64,000 bases of DNA, from contig CAZUQP010000030.1 in NCBI GenBank assembly GCA_964622455.1, forward strand, positions 16,374 to 80,373, read 5' to 3'. Below, one piece after another: positions 53,368 to 61,480 of the stretch; position 1 is the stretch's first letter, and each line of letters begins with the position of its first letter. This stretch comes from CAZUQP01 sp964622455 (lineage in GTDB: Bacteria > Pseudomonadota > Gammaproteobacteria > DSM-16500). A program made the position numbers and the translations under genes. The notes under the pieces were generated by a model, which saw nothing but the letters and a program-made list of their open reading frames with translations, had not been told where the DNA came from and searched no databases.

Positions 53368-54651
53368 ATGACGGACAAAAAAGCCACTCTTACCGTTGAA
53401 AATAAAAATATTCAATTCGATGTGTTAACAGGAACATTAGGGCCTGAAGTCATTGATGTCAGTTCCTTGGTTAAAAACGGCTATTTTACTTATGACCCAG
53501 GTTTTTTGTCGACCGCTGCATGTGACTCTAAAATCACTTTTATTGACGGTGATAAAGGTATTTTACTTTATCGCGGATACCCGATTGATCAACTTGCTAT
53601 GCAATCAAACTTTGTCGAAGTTTGTTATTTATTACTGAACGGCGAATTACCGAATAAAACCCAATACACTGATTTTTGCAAAGCAATTAACCGTCATACC
53701 ATGGTCCATGAACAAATGCGTAACTTTTTTAATGGATTTCGCCGTGATGCGCACCCCATGGCTGTCATGGTAGGTGTCGTTGGTGCTTTATCTGCTTTTT
53801 ATCACGATACGTTAGATATTAATAACCCTGAACACCGAAACATTTCAGCATTGCGTTTAATCGCTAAAATGCCAACGATTGCTGCGATGTGCTACAAATA
53901 TTCTATTGGCCAGCCCTTCATGCCCCCACAAAATCATATGTCTTATGCAGAAAATTTTTTACATATGATGTTTGCAACCCCTTGTGAAGAAACTACGCCT
54001 AACCCAGTGTTAGTCCGTGCATTAGATCGTATTTTTACTTTGCATGCAGACCATGAACAAAACGCATCGACATCTACCGTTCGTGTTGCAGGCTCAACGG
54101 GCGCTAATCCTTTTGCATGCATTGCCTCAGGCATTGCTGCATTGTGGGGATCAGCGCATGGCGGTGCCAATGAAGCCGCATTAAATATGCTGCATGAAAT
54201 TGGTGATATTACCCGAATCCCGAAATTTATTGCACGCGCGAAAGATCCCGATGATAAATTCCGCTTAATGGGGTTTGGCCATCGGGTTTATAAAAATTAT
54301 GATCCACGCGCAAAAGTCATGCGAGAAACGTGTTATGAAGTCTTAGAGGCTGTCGGCGCACATAATGCACCTCTATTTAAAATCGCGATGGAATTAGAAA
54401 GAATTGCATTAGAAGATGATTATTTCATCCAACGAAAACTCTACCCCAACGTGGATTTTTATTCTGGTATCACGTTGAGTGCAATTGGCATCCCAACCAA
54501 TATGTTCACCGTTATTTTTGCATTGGCAAGAACCATTGGCTGGATTGCACATTGGAATGAAATGATGAGCAGTCCCTATCGATTAAGCCGCCCAAGACAA
54601 CTTTATACGGGACCTGTTGAAAGAAAATTTATGCCGATGAAGAATAGATAA
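53368..54651 (+). CDS. gltA: Citrate synthase (type II)
   Basis: 427 aa enzyme condensing acetyl-CoA and oxaloacetate. Catalytic residues are in the usual segments: WGSAHGGANEAAL (His), GFGHRVYKNYDPRAKVM (His) and NVDFYSGI (Asp). HADHEQNASTSTVRVAGSTG is the conserved core loop. Length fits the NADH-sensitive hexameric Gram-negative type. It is divergent from sdhC and convergent with the outer-membrane gene. Confidence 0.98.
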   Translation: MTDKKATLTVENKNIQFDVLTGTLGPEVIDVSSLVKNGYFTYDPGFLSTAACDSKITFIDGDKGILLYRGYPIDQLAMQSNFVEVCYLLLNGELPNKTQYTDFCKAINRHTMVHEQMRNFFNGFRRDAHPMAVMVGVVGALSAFYHDTLDINNPEHRNISALRLIAKMPTIAAMCYKYSIGQPFMPPQNHMSYAENFLHMMFATPCEETTPNPVLVRALDRIFTLHADHEQNASTSTVRVAGSTGANPFACIASGIAALWGSAHGGANEAALNMLHEIGDITRIPKFIARAKDPDDKFRLMGFGHRVYKNYDPRAKVMRETCYEVLEAVGAHNAPLFKIAMELERIALEDDYFIQRKLYPNVDFYSGITLSAIGIPTNMFTVIFALARTIGWIAHWNEMMSSPYRLSRPRQLYTGPVERKFMPMKNR

Positions 54652-54664
54652 TCCAAAGCGGAGA

Positions 54665-55195
54665 TTATCCGCCAATTAAGAAATTGATTCCAACCGTCAG
54701 CATGACATCATTTTTCCCGCCGCTCATGGTATACAAATCTTTTGCTTCAATATCAAATGCGAGAGAATTTGTCACAAACAATTGTGTGCCAAGACCTGCG
54801 TTGACATTCGCTTGATTCACAGGATTTGCACCATTTGGCTTTAAGCCAATCACACCAATCCCTGCTAAGAAATAAGGTTCTAATCGTTCGTCATGATTAA
54901 ATCGATATATACCATCGATGGTATATACCATTCCATGAACATTGTTCGAAGTGTTAGTGTTTGTGCTATGCGTATTTAAAATACCAACACCGCCCTTCAT
55001 CGCAAAACGTTGATTAAAATCATAACCCACTTCAATGGTTGGAACGGTCGTATTTTTTAAATCTCTTTTATCTGCAAAAAAATAATAACCATCTGCTAAA
55101 CGAACGGAAAAAGCACCTGGACGATTGCCCGCCAACACAATACTGCTGACAAGAAATACGCTGATGATCAAACAGGTTCGTAAAATTTTTTTCAT
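54665..55195 (-). CDS. Outer-membrane beta-barrel protein (OmpA/OmpW-like)
   Basis: 176 aa protein with a signal peptide (MKKILRTCLIISVFLVSSIVLA) cut after about residue 22, then alternating amphipathic strands: TIEVGYDFNQRFAMKGGVG, YTIDGIYRF and LEPYFLAGIG, with a terminal strand VMLTVGINF before the final residues. That is the pattern of an eight-stranded barrel. I cannot assign a ligand or exact family. It is convergent with gltA with a 13-base gap, across which a short inverted repeat lies. Confidence 0.75.
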   Translation of the reverse strand: MKKILRTCLIISVFLVSSIVLAGNRPGAFSVRLADGYYFFADKRDLKNTTVPTIEVGYDFNQRFAMKGGVGILNTHSTNTNTSNNVHGMVYTIDGIYRFNHDERLEPYFLAGIGVIGLKPNGANPVNQANVNAGLGTQLFVTNSLAFDIEAKDLYTMSGGKNDVMLTVGINFLIGG

Positions 55196-55246
55196 ACCGA
55201 ATCCTTATGGTAAAAATCGAGCAAAGTATAACAAATCAATTCCACA

Positions 55247-56731
55247 TTATGAAATAATTCTGTTAATCGCGCGCTGCCAGCCTTCATATAAATTTTGTCG
55301 CACAGCAGGTTCCATCTGAGGTTTATATTCTGCATCACTTTGCCATAATGCAGAAATTTGATCTAGTGAATCAAATATTCCTACTTGTAAACCTGCCAAT
55401 AAAGCTGCACCCAATGCGCTTGTTTCAACGCATTTTGCCCGCGCAACCGTTAAATTTAACGTGTCCGCCAGAAATTGCAGCAACCAATTATTCGCAACCA
55501 TTCCACCATCAACACGCAACGTTTTAATTTGTGTGACACCATCTTTAGCCATCGCGTGTAATAAATCTTCTGTTTGATAACAAACTGCTTCTAATGCAGC
55601 ACGTACAATATGGTTCACATTACTATTGCGCGTTAATCCTATGAGTGCTCCGCGCGCAAGAGGATCCCAATGCGGTGCGCCAAGGCCTGTAAATGCGGGC
55701 ACTAAGTAAACGCCACCGGTATCCGATACTTCTTTGGCTAACTCTTCTGTTTCCTGCGCTGTTTTAATTAATTTCAAACTATCGCGCAGCCATTTAATGG
55801 TTGCGCCCGCACAAAAGATACTGCCTTCTAAACCATAAGTCACTTTATTTTTCAAACGATAAGCAATCGTCGTTAACAAACGATTTTTAGATTGGACAAA
55901 CAAAGAACCTGTATTGAGCAGCATAAAACATCCTGTACCATATGTGCTTTTAATCATGCCGGGTGAAAAACACGCTTGCCCGACAGTTGCCGCCTGCTGA
56001 TCTCCTGCAATACCTGTAATTGGAATTTTTTCGCCAAATAATTCTCTATCAGTTTCCCCAAAGTTTGCGCTGCTATCTAATACGGTCGGCAAAATATTTT
56101 CTGGGATTTCTAGCGCCTCTAAAATATCTTTGTCCCATTGTTGGGTGCGAATATTAAATAAGAGAGTTCGAGATGCATTACTTGCATCGGTTGCATGTGA
56201 TTTACCTTGGGTCAAACGCCATAATAAAAACGTGTCTACCGTACCAAATAATAATTCGCCGCGTTCTGCTTTTTCACGGGCACCGGAAACATTTTTTAAT
56301 AACCACATAATTTTTGTAGCCGAAAAATAAGGATCTAATAATAATCCTGTTTTTTCTTGTAACGTTTTATGAATAGGATGTTCTGACAATTCTTTGCATA
56401 AAGCGCTCGTTCGTCTATCTTGCCAAACAATCGCTGGATAAATGGGTTGGCCTGATTTTTTGTCCCACATAATAGTGGTTTCACGTTGATTAGAAATTCC
56501 AATGGCCGCAATATTTTTTGCGGATAATTTCATTTTTTTTAATACTTCTTTACAGCAAGTATAGGTATTTATCCAAATTTCCTCAGGATCTTGCTCTACC
56601 CAGCCATCTTCAGGATACGATTGTTTTAAATCAATTTGATGTTGATGAAGCGCTTCCCCTAAATGCGAGAAGATCATAGCACGGCTGCTTGTTGTTCCCT
56701 GATCAATAGCCAATAAAAATTTATTACCCAC
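55247..56731 (-). CDS. glpK: Glycerol kinase
   Basis: 494 aa FGGY-family kinase phosphorylating glycerol to glycerol-3-phosphate. N-terminal AIDQGTTSSRAMIF, WVEQDPEEIW, GISNQRETTIMWD and the FGGY-like STYGTGCFMLLNTG are diagnostic; AFTGLGAPHWD and a terminal ETSALGAALLAGL follow. I chose GTG at 56731, which lies directly after GGAGGGG; starting at 56782 would add 17 hydrophobic residues not found in the family. It is divergent from glpD. No glpF gene is next to it. Confidence 0.95.
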   Translation of the reverse strand: MGNKFLLAIDQGTTSSRAMIFSHLGEALHQHQIDLKQSYPEDGWVEQDPEEIWINTYTCCKEVLKKMKLSAKNIAAIGISNQRETTIMWDKKSGQPIYPAIVWQDRRTSALCKELSEHPIHKTLQEKTGLLLDPYFSATKIMWLLKNVSGAREKAERGELLFGTVDTFLLWRLTQGKSHATDASNASRTLLFNIRTQQWDKDILEALEIPENILPTVLDSSANFGETDRELFGEKIPITGIAGDQQAATVGQACFSPGMIKSTYGTGCFMLLNTGSLFVQSKNRLLTTIAYRLKNKVTYGLEGSIFCAGATIKWLRDSLKLIKTAQETEELAKEVSDTGGVYLVPAFTGLGAPHWDPLARGALIGLTRNSNVNHIVRAALEAVCYQTEDLLHAMAKDGVTQIKTLRVDGGMVANNWLLQFLADTLNLTVARAKCVETSALGAALLAGLQVGIFDSLDQISALWQSDAEYKPQMEPAVRQNLYEGWQRAINRIIS

Positions 56732-56799
56732 AACCCCTCCTTTATTACTTATAAAAAGATGATATAGTAACCATTTTTTCACTGGATTAACATCGTATC

Positions 56800-58275
56800 A
56801 TGCAAGAGACAGATATATTTATCATTGGCGGTGGAATTAATGGCGCTGCAATCGCTTCCGATGCAGCAGGCCGTGGGTTGTCTGTTATATTATGTGAAAA
56901 AAATGATTTAGCTTCCGGCACATCATCCGCCAGCACCAAATTAATTCACGGGGGTTTACGATATTTAGAATTATATGAGCTCGGCCTTGTCAGAAAAGCG
57001 CTTCATGAACGGGAAATTCTATTGAAAAAAGCACCGCATCTTATTACACCGCTTGAATTTATATTGCCGTATGAAAAACATTTACGTCCTGCTTGGTTGA
57101 TTCGCATCGGGTTGTTTCTGTATGATCATTTGGCAAAAATCAGTTTGCCGCGCTCAAAAAAAATTAATTTAAATAAAAATATTAATGGCAACGGATTGTT
57201 GCCGAAATTCAAAATAGGATTTTCTTACTACGATTGCTTAACAGATGATGCACGTTTAACTATTTTGAATGCGATTTCCGCTAAAGAGCGAGGCGCACTG
57301 ATCTTAACACACCATGAATTTATTTCTGCTGAGCGTGAACAAAATCAGTGGAAAATAAAAGTTAATCACTTAAATTCCGAAAAAATATTTTATGCCAAAA
57401 CACTGATTAATGCAGCGGGACCTTGGGTCAATATCCTTCAAAAAAAGATCAATAATAAAAAATCCCTTAGCATCCAATTAGTCAAAGGCAGCCATATTAT
57501 TGTACCCCGATTATTTTCGGGCGACTTTGCTTATATTTTACAAAATCGCGACCATCGAATCGTGTTTGCCATTCCTTATCATGATCGATTTACTTTAATT
57601 GGCACGACTGATATTGCTTTCTCAGATGATATTGATCATGTCAAAATAAGCCGCGGCGAAGAAAATTATTTATGTTCCATCATCAATCAATATTTCAAAA
57701 ATAAAATTTCACCCAATGATATTATCAGTTCTTATTCGGGTGTGCGCTGCCTGCATAATGATCACGCCGAAAACGTTTCTAAAATCAGCCGCGATTACAA
57801 ATTAGTGCTCGATACTGAAAATCATTTGCCGCTACTAACTGTGATTGGCGGAAAAATAACGACACATCGAAGTTTAGCAGAAGAAGCCATTAATCAATTG
57901 CATCCTTTTTTTCCGAACATGAAATCTGCTTGGACGGGAACAGCGCCGCTTCCGGGCGGAGATTTTGTAAATCGTGATTTTAAACAATTTTACGCGCAAT
58001 TTAAAAAAACATTTTCTTGGCTGCCTGAAAATCTTCTTGATCGTTACGCCAAAAATTATGGCACCCGCGCCAACATTATTTTAGCGGATATTCATCAATT
58101 GAAAGATTTAGGAAAAGAAATCACTCAGGGCGTCTATGAAAAAGAATTAGAATATTTAATTCAGCATGAATGGGCAGAAACGGCTGAAGATGTTTTATGG
58201 CGAAGGACAAAATTGGGGTTATTGCTAGATCAAGATCAACAGCAAAAAATAGAAACATGGTTTGAAAATAATTGA
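56800..58275 (+). CDS. glpD: Aerobic glycerol-3-phosphate dehydrogenase
   Basis: 491 aa membrane-associated flavoenzyme oxidising glycerol-3-phosphate to dihydroxyacetone phosphate and reducing ubiquinone. The FAD motif IFIIGGGINGAAIASDAAGRG (in part) opens the protein. ASGTSSASTKLIHGGLRYLE and IGTTDIAF are family segments, and SSYSGVRCL follows. Length matches E. coli GlpD (501). With divergent glpK it forms a complete glycerol-3-phosphate oxidation route. The 68-base gap must hold both promoters. Confidence 0.95.
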   Translation: MQETDIFIIGGGINGAAIASDAAGRGLSVILCEKNDLASGTSSASTKLIHGGLRYLELYELGLVRKALHEREILLKKAPHLITPLEFILPYEKHLRPAWLIRIGLFLYDHLAKISLPRSKKINLNKNINGNGLLPKFKIGFSYYDCLTDDARLTILNAISAKERGALILTHHEFISAEREQNQWKIKVNHLNSEKIFYAKTLINAAGPWVNILQKKINNKKSLSIQLVKGSHIIVPRLFSGDFAYILQNRDHRIVFAIPYHDRFTLIGTTDIAFSDDIDHVKISRGEENYLCSIINQYFKNKISPNDIISSYSGVRCLHNDHAENVSKISRDYKLVLDTENHLPLLTVIGGKITTHRSLAEEAINQLHPFFPNMKSAWTGTAPLPGGDFVNRDFKQFYAQFKKTFSWLPENLLDRYAKNYGTRANIILADIHQLKDLGKEITQGVYEKELEYLIQHEWAETAEDVLWRRTKLGLLLDQDQQQKIETWFENN

Positions 58276-58304
58276 TCTTTATTTGACCTATTTAGAGCTA
58301 TTGT

Positions 58305-58333
58305 TTGTTTTTTTTATTCTTTAATACTATAGT
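58305..58333 (+). promoter_or_regulatory. Promoter of the small secreted-protein gene
   Basis: TTGTTT (58305-58310) and TATAGT (58328-58333) with 17 bases between them, 35 bases before the ATG at 58368. An AGGAG ribosome site lies between. Confidence 0.6.
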
Positions 58334-58367
58334 AGGCTTGCTAAAAAAAAATAACTATTAGGAGATT

Positions 58368-58784
58368 ATGATGTTAATTAAAAAGATAAACCTTGGATTA
58401 GCAATAGCAGCGTTGAGTTTACCCATCGTCGCTTTAAGCAATCCCTTACATGTTAATAATAATACAAGCAAGGATTCCGCTGTAAGAGTAACATCCTCCA
58501 TACTACCCCTCTGCTCCGGAGATTCTGGTCATTTCACTCCTGCGCATAATCAAAGCGATACAAAGCCTTCGTTGGTCAGAGCATTATGCGGAGCACAAAC
58601 AGGTATCTGCACGGCTGATATGTATCCCGCAAAAGACTGTACCGGAGAGAAAGTAGCAACTCTTTCTATTAATTTGGATACTTTAGAGGTCGTATCCGTG
58701 ATACCAATAGATCCTAAATATTCTGTTACTGCTCACGGATCCACAGTAGATATCAATTGCAGCGCGTCTGATCCTAACTGTTAA
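58368..58784 (+). CDS. Small secreted cysteine-containing protein, unknown
   Basis: 138 aa with a signal peptide (residues ~1-23, ending IVALSNP). The mature part has six cysteines, probably disulfide-bonded outside the cytoplasm: LPLCSGDS, RALCGA, TGICTADM, KDCTGE, DINCSAS and a terminal DPNC. I do not recognise a family. It has its own promoter and a hairpin terminator, so it is a monocistronic unit. Function is unknown; in this lineage such proteins are often surface or secreted factors, which is inference. Confidence 0.72.
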   Translation: MMLIKKINLGLAIAALSLPIVALSNPLHVNNNTSKDSAVRVTSSILPLCSGDSGHFTPAHNQSDTKPSLVRALCGAQTGICTADMYPAKDCTGEKVATLSINLDTLEVVSVIPIDPKYSVTAHGSTVDINCSASDPNC

Positions 58785-58793
58785 CTCTTAAAA

Positions 58794-58834
58794 AGGGTGA
58801 GTAACCTTAGCGTAACTTCGCTCGCCCTCTCTTT
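58794..58834 (+). terminator. Terminator of the small secreted-protein gene
   Basis: AGGGTGAG (58794-58801) and CTCGCCCT (58821-58828) pair through one G-T wobble, followed by CTCTTT. It lies ten bases after the stop codon. Confidence 0.65.
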
Positions 58835-58898
58835 AAAATACATCGACAAGGTGATGTAAAAGTGTTACACCTTGATTGGTTTCTATTTGAGGTATGAC

Positions 58899-59120
58899 AT
58901 GCCCACTAAAAATCCGCGAATCAATATTACCCTGGGAGTGTCAACCGCGAGCTTACTTGCAAAATTAGCTGAGCAAGAGCATACCTCTATTTCTAATATT
59001 GCTAAAGAGCTTGTTTTAGAAGCTTTAGAACGCCGAGAAGATAAAATACTCTCAAGAATCGCTAAAGCACGCGATACCGTCAAAGCAAAGAAAACTGATC
59101 ATGACGACGCCTGGAAATAA
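58899..59120 (+). CDS. Ribbon-helix-helix antitoxin-like protein (RelB/DUF6290 type)
   Basis: 73 aa. The N-terminal strand NPRINITLGVSTASLLAKLAEQ and helix TSISNIAKELVLEALERRED form a CopG/Arc-like DNA-binding domain. The tail ending HDDAWK is the usual ending of RelB-like antitoxins whose toxin gene overlaps the stop codon. ATG at 58899 follows GAGG by six bases. Its toxin is present only as a stub (59101-59166), so it is an orphan antitoxin or an autonomous repressor. Confidence 0.75.
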   Translation: MPTKNPRINITLGVSTASLLAKLAEQEHTSISNIAKELVLEALERREDKILSRIAKARDTVKAKKTDHDDAWK

Positions 59121-59166
59121 AACTTACTCAATTCAATATTTGGCTTCTGTGAAAAAATATTTATGA
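59101..59166 (+). pseudogene. RelE/ParE-type toxin stub
   Basis: ATG at 59101 overlaps the antitoxin's 3' end in another frame and gives a 21-residue peptide (TPGNKTYSIQYLASVKKYL at the end, then stop). That matches the first beta strand and start of helix 1 of RelE-type toxins, which normally extend to ~90 residues. Coding capacity ends against the convergent fadL gene seven bases later. I read it as a truncated toxin left beside its antitoxin. Confidence 0.5.
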
Positions 59167-59172
59167 ATCTTT

Positions 59173-60501
59173 TTAAGCAATATCCCATGTCGCCTGAAAG
59201 CCGAATACATCCGCACTTCCACGTATAGTCCCATTTGTAGTGGTCTCTTGAGCACCTACGATTTGATCGAGATTACTGATGCGCGTATTCATCGCAAAAA
59301 TATGTGTCCAACCGATATCAAGCCCGAGCGATTTAGTTGCTTGGTAATGACCGCCCAATGCAAGCGCGACCCGATCGCTGTCTGGTAATTGCAAATTGCG
59401 ATAAGCATCCTTAGAAGGTGATTGATCATACCCCGCGCCTGCTCTTAACATCCATTGTGGATTGATGTGATAATTAGCACCCATCGAAAAATTCCAGGTA
59501 TTGCGATAATGTTCTGGAATGTTCACTGCGATAATACCGCTATCGCCCGCTGAGGTTACAGCAGCAACGTTTTGCAATACTAATTCTCTTAATACACTCC
59601 ATTGAGTATAAATGACGCTTCCCATCACATCCCAGGTAGGATTGATGGTTTTAAATAAACTAAGCGTTGTAGTTGCAGGAAACGTGGTGTTTGCCCGTAG
59701 CTCATCGGATTCTTCGTAATAAGGTTCTTCGCCGTCATTTGCTAAAGGCCCGCTAAATTTACTCGTGCCTTTTAGATGATGAGTGATTTTAGAATGGTAA
59801 CTAAGCCCCATCCGAGTATCTTCATCAAATTGATATAAAAGACCCGCGTGATAACCATAAGCAGTACTTCTGCCTATATTGGTTGCATAGGTATCCATTC
59901 CAACTAGATTAGGACCGCCGCCGACCAAATCAAATTCACCTCGAGCCCGCTCTGCATCTATCCCAGCCCCCAACGATAAGTGATTATTAACAGAAAAACC
60001 AAAGGAAGGTGTAAAATCGATAACTTGTAATGACGTTAAAGTTGCTACATAACGGGTGACTGTATCAGTACCATAATCTGTTTTGAGCCCAAAAGGTGAA
60101 ACAATACTTAATCCAAATACTGAGGTGTCATTCAAAGGTACTGCATAATGCAATGCCGGTACTACATTAAAATTACCGCCCTGGGCAATAGCTGAGTTCG
60201 TGCTATTTTGCGCCGATCCGCTAATAAAATCATGCACTGTCCCTTTAAATTTAAAGTCTGTCAAAATAGGATCTGCAGCGACCACTATTTGTTGATTGTG
60301 AATTCTCACTAATCCCGCAGGATTGTAATAAGCAGTACTGGCATCTTCTGCAATCGCAGCCCTGCCCGCATGATAATTCCCGATACTAGCCCCATCTTGT
60401 TCCCACAATTGAAAAGCGGCTGCTCGTGCGTTTTCTCCCACACCCGCCATGCCCGCCATTATCATCAATAAAAAAAGACGCTGGAATTTAAATTGCTTCA
60501 C
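59173..60501 (-). CDS. fadL: FadL-family outer-membrane long-chain fatty acid transporter
   Basis: 442 aa outer-membrane barrel. A signal peptide ends near ARAAAFQLWEQ, then the FadL hatch-region motif YYNPAGL, and GLSIVSPFGLKTDYG. Many amphipathic strands follow, to a C-terminal FGFQATWDIA. Members import fatty acids or hydrophobic compounds. It would deliver substrates to beta-oxidation or the Aas enzyme at 39 kb, which is inference. It is convergent with the toxin stub. Confidence 0.9.
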   Translation of the reverse strand: MKQFKFQRLFLLMIMAGMAGVGENARAAAFQLWEQDGASIGNYHAGRAAIAEDASTAYYNPAGLVRIHNQQIVVAADPILTDFKFKGTVHDFISGSAQNSTNSAIAQGGNFNVVPALHYAVPLNDTSVFGLSIVSPFGLKTDYGTDTVTRYVATLTSLQVIDFTPSFGFSVNNHLSLGAGIDAERARGEFDLVGGGPNLVGMDTYATNIGRSTAYGYHAGLLYQFDEDTRMGLSYHSKITHHLKGTSKFSGPLANDGEEPYYEESDELRANTTFPATTTLSLFKTINPTWDVMGSVIYTQWSVLRELVLQNVAAVTSAGDSGIIAVNIPEHYRNTWNFSMGANYHINPQWMLRAGAGYDQSPSKDAYRNLQLPDSDRVALALGGHYQATKSLGLDIGWTHIFAMNTRISNLDQIVGAQETTTNGTIRGSADVFGFQATWDIA

Positions 60502-60677
60502 CTCAAGTCTCCTTTATTTTATATGCATTTTTAATTTTTTTCTTCCCACGGCCTGAGAAACATATAATCAATTTATAAATCCGAGTAGAATACCGGATTC
60601 AAAAAACAAAACAAGATTTTTTATCCGGGCATGTATAAAATTTATTCAAAACTAGCTGCTTAATATAGGAAATGAAT

Positions 60678-61235
60678 ATGGCATTAACTCCATCTAGTAT
60701 GCTGCCCTTAGGCACAAAAGCACCTTCATTTAATTTATTAAATACGATCACAGGAAAAAATATTTCACTTGAAGAAACGCGTTCAGATATTGCAACCGTC
60801 ATTATGTTTATTTGCAATCATTGTCCTTATGTCAAACATATCCAAACAGTTTTGGTTAATATTGCAAAAAAATATCAAGCCAAAGAGATCAGTTTTATTG
60901 CCATTAATTCAAATGATGTAGAGCATTATCCGGATGATAGCCCTGATAATATGCGTAAAAATGCAGAAACCTATGGATATACTTTCCCCTATTTATTTGA
61001 TGAAACACAAACCGTTGCAAAAGCTTATCATGCTGCTTGCACACCTGATTTTTATGTATTCGATCATCATCTCGCTTGCGTTTATCGCGGACGCTTTGAT
61101 GACTCAACTCCCAGTAATGGCATTCCCGTCACAGGAAATGATTTATCAAAAGCATTAGATGCCATTCTCGCGGAAAAAACTATAAAATCCGACCAAAAAC
61201 CAAGTATGGGATGTAATATTAAATGGAAAAAATAA
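60678..61235 (+). CDS. Thioredoxin-fold peroxiredoxin-like protein
   Basis: 185 aa cytoplasmic protein with a thioredoxin fold of the AhpC/TSA-redoxin group: LPLGTKAPSFNLLNTITGK at the start, the redox motif FICNHCPYVKHI (CxxC) and a cis-proline region ACTPDFYVFD. No signal peptide is present. Homologues are annotated as thioredoxin-family or alkyl hydroperoxide reductase-like. ATG at 60678 lies seven bases after AGGA; the ATG at 60672 is too close to that site. Confidence 0.85.
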   Translation: MALTPSSMLPLGTKAPSFNLLNTITGKNISLEETRSDIATVIMFICNHCPYVKHIQTVLVNIAKKYQAKEISFIAINSNDVEHYPDDSPDNMRKNAETYGYTFPYLFDETQTVAKAYHAACTPDFYVFDHHLACVYRGRFDDSTPSNGIPVTGNDLSKALDAILAEKTIKSDQKPSMGCNIKWKK

Positions 61236-61248
61236 GTGCGGGACAAGC

Positions 61249-61289
61249 TTGGCAAACCCCCGATTTTCTAGACACTGCCTATCAGACGG
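61249..61289. mobile_element. Possible solitary end of an IS3-family insertion sequence
   Basis: The segment TTGGCAAACCCCCGATTTT and the following CTAGACACTGCCTATCAG resemble, in order and spacing, IS3/IS2-type terminal repeats (a C-rich block, TTT-C-AGACA, then TATCA). No transposase gene or second end lies nearby, so at most a relic is present. This rests on remembered similarity and needs a search. Confidence 0.3.
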
Positions 61290-61480
61290 ATCAAGTTTAA
61301 ACTTCTACGCCTATTGCATCTCCCCATTTATTCTCTCACTTCGATAAAGCGATTTTTCTCTTTTTATTCAATCTATTACGGTACATTGTCAACAAACAAC
61401 CCAGCCGCCCCATAAGTTAGCTATAATTGAAAATATACAAAGAGAATAAAACTACACGCAAAATTGAGAAGGGTTGCATT

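Noticed and set aside
54647..54669. Inverted repeat GATAATC/GATTATC between gltA and the outer-membrane gene
   Set aside because: The arms are only seven bases and A/T-rich, the repeat spans both stop codons and there is no T run. It is too weak to call a terminator.
61386..61427. TTGTCA and TATAAT upstream of the ankyrin gene as a promoter
   Set aside because: The boxes are about 30 bases apart; the TATAAT may serve as a -10 with another activator, but no pair can be called.
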